Below are positions 57,991-64,000 of a stretch of 64,000 nucleotides of DNA, piece by piece. The stretch's first letter is position 1. The number at the start of each line of letters is the position of its first letter. The stretch is from the NCBI GenBank assembly GCA_018894105.1, contig CM032117.1:37056501-37120500 (forward strand), written 5' to 3'. The notes under the pieces were generated by a model that ran no database searches, had not been told where the DNA came from, and saw nothing but the letters and a program-made list of their open reading frames with translations. The DNA comes from Jacaranda mimosifolia (Eukaryota; Streptophyta; Magnoliopsida; Lamiales; Bignoniaceae). A program made the position numbers and the translations under genes.

Positions 57991-59360
57991 TCCCCATGGG
58001 TATTTGATACCGCATGTGGTTTTCACCTTTGTAATTTGTTATAGGGGATGGAAAGAAGAAGGAGTCTTAATGATAGGGATATGGTCCTACACCTAGGCAA
58101 TGGAGCAAAAGTTGCGGCCAAAGTCGAGGGCATCATCAAGCTAGACTTGGGGAGCTCCTTTATTGCACTTGATCTTTGCTTTTATGTACCCAATCTTGTT
58201 AAGAACATCATTTCTATTCCTATATTGGATAATGAACGTATGATTTTTCTCCATGTAATGGGAACTTGAAGGAATTAAAGAATGATTCTTTAATTGCTCA
58301 AGGTATATTAAACAATGGATTATACATTTTGGATTCTCAACCATCATTGATGCACATTCAACAAAGTAAAAGAAAATTAGATTTCCAAGAAAATGCCATG
58401 TTGTGGCATGCAAGACTTGGACATATTTTTAGAAATAGGATGAACAAGTTAGAAGCCCTCAAAGCACTAAACGTTAGTGGCATAGAGGATCTTCTTACTT
58501 GTGAATCTTATTTAAAAAGAAAAATGACCAAGGCACCTTTTGTAGGACAAATGGAGTAAACCAGAAGTCTTTTGAATTTGATCCATACGGATGTTTGTGG
58601 ACCACTAAGAGTTAGTGCAAGAGGAGGCTACTCGTACTTCATTACCTTCACCGATGATCATACTCGATTCGAAGACATGTATCTTATGAATTACAAGTTC
58701 AAGCTTTTGAAAGTTTAAAGAGTATAGGAATGAAGTAGAAAAGCAATTGGGATTAAGTATTAAAGCTCTTCAATCGGATCGAGGAGGAGAATACTTGAGT
58801 ACTGAATTCTTGGATTATCTAAAGGAGAATGATATTTTCTCTCAATGGACTCCACCCCGCACACCCCAACACAATGGAGTAGCCGAGAGGAGAAATCATA
58901 CCTTGTTGGATATGGTATGTTCTATGATGAGTTTTGCCAATGTACCTATATCCTTTTGGGGATACGCCTTAGAAACGGCGGCGAGGCTACTAAATGTAGT
59001 GCCCTCAAAGTCAATGCTAAAAACACCATATGAGATATTGTATAGGAAAGCACATTCTTACTCTTTTCTAAGAGTTTGGGGTTCTCCTGCTTATCTCAAG
59101 TAGTTAGTGGGAGACAAGTTGGATGCTAGATCCACCTTGTGCAAGTTTATGGGATACTCAAGAGAGTCCTTAGATTATTACTTTTATGATCCCTAGAAAC
59201 AAAAGGTGTTTGTTTCAAGGAATGCCACATTTTTGAAAAAGGAACTTCTATTGGATAGAAACGGCATTGTTATTGACCTTGATGAAGTTCAAAATGATCA
59301 AAATATTCTAGAAGCGGTAGAAATAAGTAAACATCAAGAGCCTAATACATAACCTCTGAG
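57991..59360 (+). pseudogene. Copia A protease and integrase, broken
   Basis: The protease active-site region reads FDTACGFHLCN, where copia proteases usually show DTGCGSH: Gly is Ala and Ser is Phe. The integrase zinc site is WHARLGHI...CESY, with the last Cys lost. Core blocks follow: LIHTDVCGPLRV (first Asp), SDRGGEYLSTEFLDYLKEND (second Asp) and NGVAERRNHTLLDMVCSMMS (Glu). The long frame 58747-59103 is intact to VWGSPAYLK, then stops. Integrase inserts the cDNA. The catalytic triad residues remain readable, but stops at 58558 and 59101 and frame changes disable the polyprotein. Confidence 0.85.
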
Positions 59361-59439
59361 AAGGTTAGACCGGATCAAGAAGAAACTTGAAAGGTTCGGA
59401 TTCCTTCATGAGATGAGCCAAACAGATAGTGATCCCAAG

Positions 59440-60150
59440 ACCTATGAGAAAGCTATGTTGGACATAGATTCAGGATATTAGCTTGACGCTATGAAATTTA
59501 AAATGGATTCTATGTACTCCAACAAAGTATGGACTTTGGTAGATCCACCGGAGGGTATAGTGCCCATTGGTTGCAAATGGATCTATAAGCAGAAGCCAGG
59601 AGTCAATAGAGAGGTTACGACCTTTAGGTGCCACTAGTGGAAAAAGGTTACACTTAAAGACATGGTATTGATTTCAAGAAAACCTTTTCACTGATTGCGA
59701 TGCCTAAGTCCACTCAAAGTATGTTTGCCATAGCCGCATATTATGACTATGAGATATGGCAAATGGATGTAAAGACCACTTTCCTCAATGGAAACATTGA
59801 TGAAGAAATCTATATTGAGCAACGATAAGGTTTTACATCCAAAGGCAGTGAGCAAAAGGTTTGCAAACTCAAAAGGTTCATTCATGGACTTAAACAGGCG
59901 TCCTGAAGTTAGAACATACATTTTGATAAAACGGTCAAATCGTTTGGATTTATCAAAAATATGTTTGAACCTTGTGTGTATAAAAGGCTAGTAGGAGTAG
60001 TATACAGTTTGTTGTGCTTTATGTTAATGACATGCTTCTCATTGGGAATGAGATAGAGATGTTAGATTGTACTAAAACATGGCTATCTATCAAATTCTCC
60101 ATGAAGGCTTTGGGAGAAGCATCCTTCGTATGGGAGTCCAATTAGGATGA
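59440..60150 (+). pseudogene. Copia A reverse transcriptase N-terminal part, truncated
   Basis: With stops and shifts the text follows the copia RT order: MKFKMDSMYSNKVWTLVDPP, then GCKWIYKQKPG, KTTFLNGNIDEEIYIEQ, FIHGLKQAS and the active box LYVNDMLLIG at 60020-60031. The usual YVDD is YVND, a change of the first catalytic aspartate. ALGEASFVWESN follows, after which the copia reading ends near 60150. The RNase H part and the 3' LTR are missing, and the next DNA is an LTR fragment of element B. Confidence 0.82.
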
Positions 60151-60440
60151 AAATTTTACTGTATCATCCTTAGGGAGTGATGAGTTTCCTGTAAAAAATT
60201 TAGCTCAAAACTCGAAGAGTAGCTTGGAGAAATCCAGTGATCCTTCTGCTACGCTAATATTGTGACAACTTCAAGTGTTGAAGGTTATTCATCAATCTAC
60301 CTTGATTTTCAAGTTCTTTAAGGTATTTTCTCAACAAAATCTAAATTATATGCATGAAATGATCCTTGTGTACATGAGTAACTTAGTTATTTTCAATTTT
60401 TTATTGGAATGATTTTGGATCCTAATATGAATATATCCTT
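60151..60440 (+). repeat. LTR remnants: short inverted piece and LTR 3' end of copia B
   Basis: About 60155-60235 contains CCTGTAAAAAATTTAGCTCA, the reverse complement of text inside LTR E2 (near 53262-53295), so it is inverted. From about 60255 (GTGACAACTT) to 60440 the text follows the last part of E2 and D LTRs in direct orientation (CTTGATTTTCAAG, AAATCTAAATTATATGCATG, TTGGATCCTAA, CTTCACTAC). The primer site and upstream leader that should follow are missing. Confidence 0.6.
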
Positions 60441-61206
60441 CACTACGAGCATGCTAGGCGCAATTACTCATTTATTCATTTTTTATCCTATTGATGTCTG
60501 AGATGCATGGTTAGGTTATAGAGAACCTAAATACGATATGATAATATTGATGGGATCTTTCAAAGCAAGAAAAATCCTCAACTTAGAGGAGTCAGTTTTT
60601 CAAAATATTAAGTCAAATTGGATATAAATTAAAAGGAGTTTTAATTTATCTAAGCCTTCTTCCAATGGGAGGTGACATGAGATGCTACCCTAATTTAGTG
60701 TTGGCTCACGAGTCATAGGACACTTTATTGGAGAAAAGCTATGCTCACTTCTCAGCTTATGATGCACTTTAATTTAAAACTTACTATGGCATTGCTCACG
60801 AGTCATGGAACGAGTCATGGAATGACATAGTGGAGTTTATAATTAAAGATTGATTGGTAGGTACGACTTAACATCTGGTAGTGTAGATGTTGCACGAATA
60901 GTGGGTCTACATGAAAAGTGAGGCAAAACAAATCAAGAGTTGCATAGAGATGCAATTAGCAAAAGTTACTTACCTTAGGATTGTTTGTGGATGTCTCACG
61001 AGTCGTAAGTCCGCAAATGATACCTTTTAGACCTTGATTTTCACTAGGAAATATGATTTCCCAAATTCCTTTAGAGGGTGAGAAATTTGATAAAATAATG
61101 GGAGAAAAACATGCTTGAAAGTCCATAAACATGTTTTATAATATCAAATTCAATCACATGCTTATATTTTCTTTTTTTGCCTTTGTAGATTTGTGAAATC
61201 TCAAAC
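60441..61206 (+). other. Untranslated leader of copia B (3' part)
   Basis: Parallel to 56381-57129 of element A from GAGCATGCTAGG to TTGTGAAATCTCAAA just before gag. It carries four CACGAGTCATGG-type motifs (near 60704, 60796, 60893, 60995). No coding sequence. Confidence 0.75.
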
Positions 61207-62030
61207 ATGGCCAAGAATCCACTAAGCATCATATTGGAATCTAATAAACTAACCGGGCTGAATTACCAAGATTGGCTTTGTAACCTCAAAATCATTCTTG
61301 ACTCCGAGAAATGGACATATTTACTAACTCAAAGTCCGTTAGACACCATATGCGAGGATGCCGATTAAGAGGCACGTGAGACGTTCACTAAATGGGTAGA
61401 GGATGACTTCCAAACATGTTGCCTCAAGATGGCCTCCATGTCCAATGAGCTTCAAAAGTTTCATGAGCATATGAAACGTGCTTCCAAGATACATTTACAC
61501 ATACAAAAGTTGTATGGTGTACAAATGAGACATGAAAGGTAAAATGTACTCAAAGGAGCTCTTTCGGGCTAGGATGATGGAAGGATCTAGTGTCCATGAT
61601 TATAGGTTTAAGATGATTGGGCTTATTGAGAAGCTCGGTATTTTGGAAGTAGTTATGGATAATTACCTCTATGTAGATTTGATCCTTCAATCCTTGCCTA
61701 GCTTATTTGACCAATTCATGATGAACTTTAATATGTCCAAGCAAGAAGTCACAATTAATGAATTGGTCAATATGTTGGTAACTGCCGAGACGACTATGAA
61801 AAAAGACAAACCATTAGTGCTTACTTCTTCCTCCAAGTCCAAAGCTTCGAAGGGAAATAGGGCATTAAAACCGTCCAGTAGGGTCAAGAAAAAAAAGGAG
61901 GATAAGAAGGATGCCACTTGTTTCTACTGTGGTGAGGCAGGCCATTGCAAGCAAAATTACACGGAATATCTTGCAACCCTTAGGAAAGGTATATTCTTTA
62001 TTGAAGTACACTTAATTATCAATTCTTCCT
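61207..62030 (+). pseudogene. Copia B gag with damaged zinc knuckle
   Basis: ATG at 61207 starts MAKNPLSIILESNKLTGLNY, the sister of gag A. A TAA at 61366-61368 and a frameshift near 61530 break it. The 61532-62080 frame then runs through KELFRARMMEGSSVHDYRFK, LILQSLPSLFDQFMMNFNMS and TINELVNMLVTAETTMKKDK to the knuckle CFYCGEAGHCKQNY, whose last Cys is Tyr. Where A has a stop after NMSK, B keeps Gln, so the two copies decayed independently. It runs directly into the protease region without a stop. Confidence 0.87.
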
Positions 62031-63420
62031 TATGGGCATTTGATACCGCATGTGGTTCTCACCTTTGTAATTCATTATAGGGGATGGAAAGAAGTAGTCT
62101 AAGTGATGACGATTTGATCCTATACCTTGGCAATGGAGCAAAAGTAGCCACAAAAGTTGAACGCACTATGAAATTAGACTTAGGGAACTTCTCTATTGTA
62201 TTAGATCCTTGTACTATGTACCAACTCTTGTGAAGAATATTATCTCAGTTCTCATTCTGGATAATGAAGGATTTGATTTTTCAATATCAAATGGGAAATT
62301 GAAAGCAATAAAAAATGGTTCTTTAATTGCAATGAGTACACTTAGTAATGGATTATACATTTTGGATTCTCAACCATCACTTATGCACATTCAACAAAGT
62401 AAAAGAAAATTAGATAATCAAGAAAGTGCCATTTTGTAGCATGGAAGACTTGAACATATTTTCAAGAATAGGATGAACAAGATAGAAGCCCTCAAAGCAC
62501 TAAATAAAAGGATCTTCCTACTTGTGAATCTTGTTTAGAAGAAAAAATGACCAAAGCTACTTTCATAGGACAAACGGAGTGAACCACAAGTCCATTGGAT
62601 TTGATTCATACGGACGTTTATAGGCCACTAAGAATCAATACAAGAGGAGGCTATTCTTACTTAATTACCTTCACCGATGATCATACTCAGTTTGGACATA
62701 TGTATCTTACGAAATACAAGTTCGAAGCTTTTGAAAAGTTCAAAGAGTATATGAATGAAGTAGAAAAGCAACTAGGACTTAGTATTAAAACTCTTCGATC
62801 AGATCAAGGAGGGGAATATTTAAGTGCTGAATTATTGGATTATCTAAAAGAGAATGGGATTGTCTCACAATAGACTCCACCCAACACACTCTAACATAAT
62901 GGAGTAGCCGAGAGGAGAAACCGTACCTTGTTGGACATGGTATGTTCCATGATGAGCTTCACCGATATACCTATCTCCTTTTGGGGATACGCCCTTGAGA
63001 CGGCAACGAGGCTACTAAATGTAGTACCCTCAAAGTTGCTGCCAAAGACACCGCATGAGATGTGGTTTGGCAAAGCACTTTCCAACTATTATCTAAGAGT
63101 TTGGGGGTCTTCCGCATATATCAAAAGACTAGTAAGAGACAAGTTGGATATGTGATCCACTCTATGATCCCTATGAACAAAATATGTTTGTTCCGAGAAA
63201 AGCCACCTTTTTGAAAAAAGAGTTTCTATTAGATAGAAAAAGCATTATCATTAAACTTGATAAAGTTCAAGATGATCATACAATCACACAAGTAATAGAA
63301 ATAATGCATTTTGAGCCAAACACACAACCTCTTAGAAGGTCGGACCGAATCAAAAGCAACTCAAAAGGTTTAGATTCCTTTATGAGACGGGACAAATGGA
63401 TAGTAATCCGAGGACCTAAG
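62031..63420 (+). pseudogene. Copia B protease and integrase, broken
   Basis: The protease site reads WAFDTACGSHLCN, with DTA in place of DTG as in element A. The integrase first-Asp block MDLIHTDVYRPLRINTRGGY is in frame at 62595-62873, continuing to LRSDQGGEYLSAELLDYLKE, then a TAG in place of Trp (SQ-stop-TPPN). NGVAERRNRTLLDMVCSMMS carries the Glu and continues at 62928-63155 to VWGSSAYIKRLVRDKLD. After a deletion of ~60 bp relative to A, MFVPRKATFLKKEFLLDRKS and RRSDRIKSNSKG close the region. Stops and shifts make it inactive. Confidence 0.85.
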
Positions 63421-64000
63421 AGAAAGTTGTGGTAGACATAGATTCGAGACATTGGCTTGAGGCCATGAAATCTGAAATGGACTCCATGTGCTCCAACAAA
63501 GTATGGACTTTGGTAAATCCATCGGAGGGTATAGTACCCATTGGTTCCAAGTGGATCTACAAGCGAAAACTAGGAGTAGATGGAGAGGTGACAATCTTTA
63601 AGGCTAGACTAGTGGCAAAAGATTATACTCAAAGACCCGATATTGATTTTGAGAAAACCATTTCACTAATGGGTATGCCTAAGTCCATGATTATGATGCT
63701 TGCTATAGCCGCTTACTACAACTATGAGATATGACAAATGGATGTGAAGACTGTTTTTCTCATTAGAAACATTAAAGAAGAAATTTATATGGAGCAACCA
63801 CAAGATTTTACATCCAAAAGGAGTGAGCAAAAGGTTTGCAAACTCTAAAGGTCCATCTATGGACTAAAGCAAGTATCCCAAAGTTGGAACATACGTTTTG
63901 ATAAGACAGTCAAATTGTTTGACTTTGTTAAAAATATGTATGAGCCTTGTGTATATAAAAAGACTTGTGGGAGTCCGATACAGTCTATTGTGCTTTATGT
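63421..64000 (+). pseudogene. Copia B reverse transcriptase, cut by the window end
   Basis: The 63429-63734 frame reads HWLEAMKSEMDSMCSNKVWT, GSKWIYKRKLGVDGEVTIFK and ARLVAKDYTQRPDIDFEKTI, up to YNYEI-stop where relatives have W. Beyond it QMDVKTVFLIRNIKEEIYME, CKL-stop-RSIYGLKQ and IVLYV at the last bases follow. The YVDD box would come directly after position 64000, so its state is unknown. At least two stops interrupt the frame. The reading is closely parallel to element A and to minus-strand element D, all one family. Confidence 0.87.

Noticed and set aside
1..64000. A novel defence or biosynthetic gene system
   Set aside because: Apart from the LBD gene, nearly all sizeable frames with recognisable motifs fall to known transposable-element families; the rest are short, AT-rich or antisense.

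Overview
This window looks like nuclear DNA from a flowering plant, most likely a eudicot. It is AT-rich with long non-coding stretches, and it carries one spliced plant-specific transcription-factor gene (LOB-domain family). It is otherwise packed with plant transposable-element families: Ty1/copia, Ty3/gypsy (Tat-like), a TRIM, an L1-type LINE with RNase H, CACTA (En/Spm), hAT-like and Mutator-like elements. A small plastid-derived insertion carries the trnK-UUU 5' exon. I cannot name the species. I see no bacterial-type operons, no CRISPR array and no rRNA.

Layout. 0-1.5 kb: remains of a minus-strand gypsy-type transposon gene. 1.5-11 kb: intergenic DNA with a degenerate tandem array (3.2-4.0 kb), several MITE-like inverted-repeat elements, and a non-autonomous hAT-like element with a perfect 8-bp target duplication (9.8-10.75 kb). 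11.15-13.19 kb: the only apparently intact host gene, a two-exon class I LBD gene close to LBD1/LBD11. 14.1-29.7 kb: a Ty1/copia element (C) with two ~1.1 kb LTRs, interrupted near its gag start by a ~9 kb minus-strand CACTA transposon. 30.3-34.4 kb: a decayed Tat-like gypsy element with ~320-bp LTRs and a tandem repeat array behind its integrase. 34.8-36.9 kb: a 5'-truncated LINE. 37.0-38.6 kb: a Mutator-like foldback element that is almost entirely one long inverted repeat. 38.7-42.8 kb: a 300-bp tandem duplication, a TRIM, a MITE and the plastid insert. 43.4-46.2 kb: two adjoining tandem arrays (units of ~340-440 bp). 47.2-64 kb: a cluster of related copia elements: D on the minus strand, a pile-up of LTRs (E1-E3), then A and B on the plus strand. 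B runs off the window end at its reverse-transcriptase active site.

How it works together. The LBD gene is the only likely functional protein gene. The mobile-element genes carry stops, frameshifts or lost catalytic residues, although the reverse-transcriptase frame of copia C and the YVDD box of copia D are still readable. The region is a nested repeat island beside one developmental regulator. I found no convincing undescribed enzymatic or defence system. The most unusual structures are the 1.6-kb foldback element, the adjoining tandem arrays at 43-46 kb, and the repeated motif in the leaders of copia A and B. All homology calls come from reading the sequence and from remembered family motifs; no database search was run.
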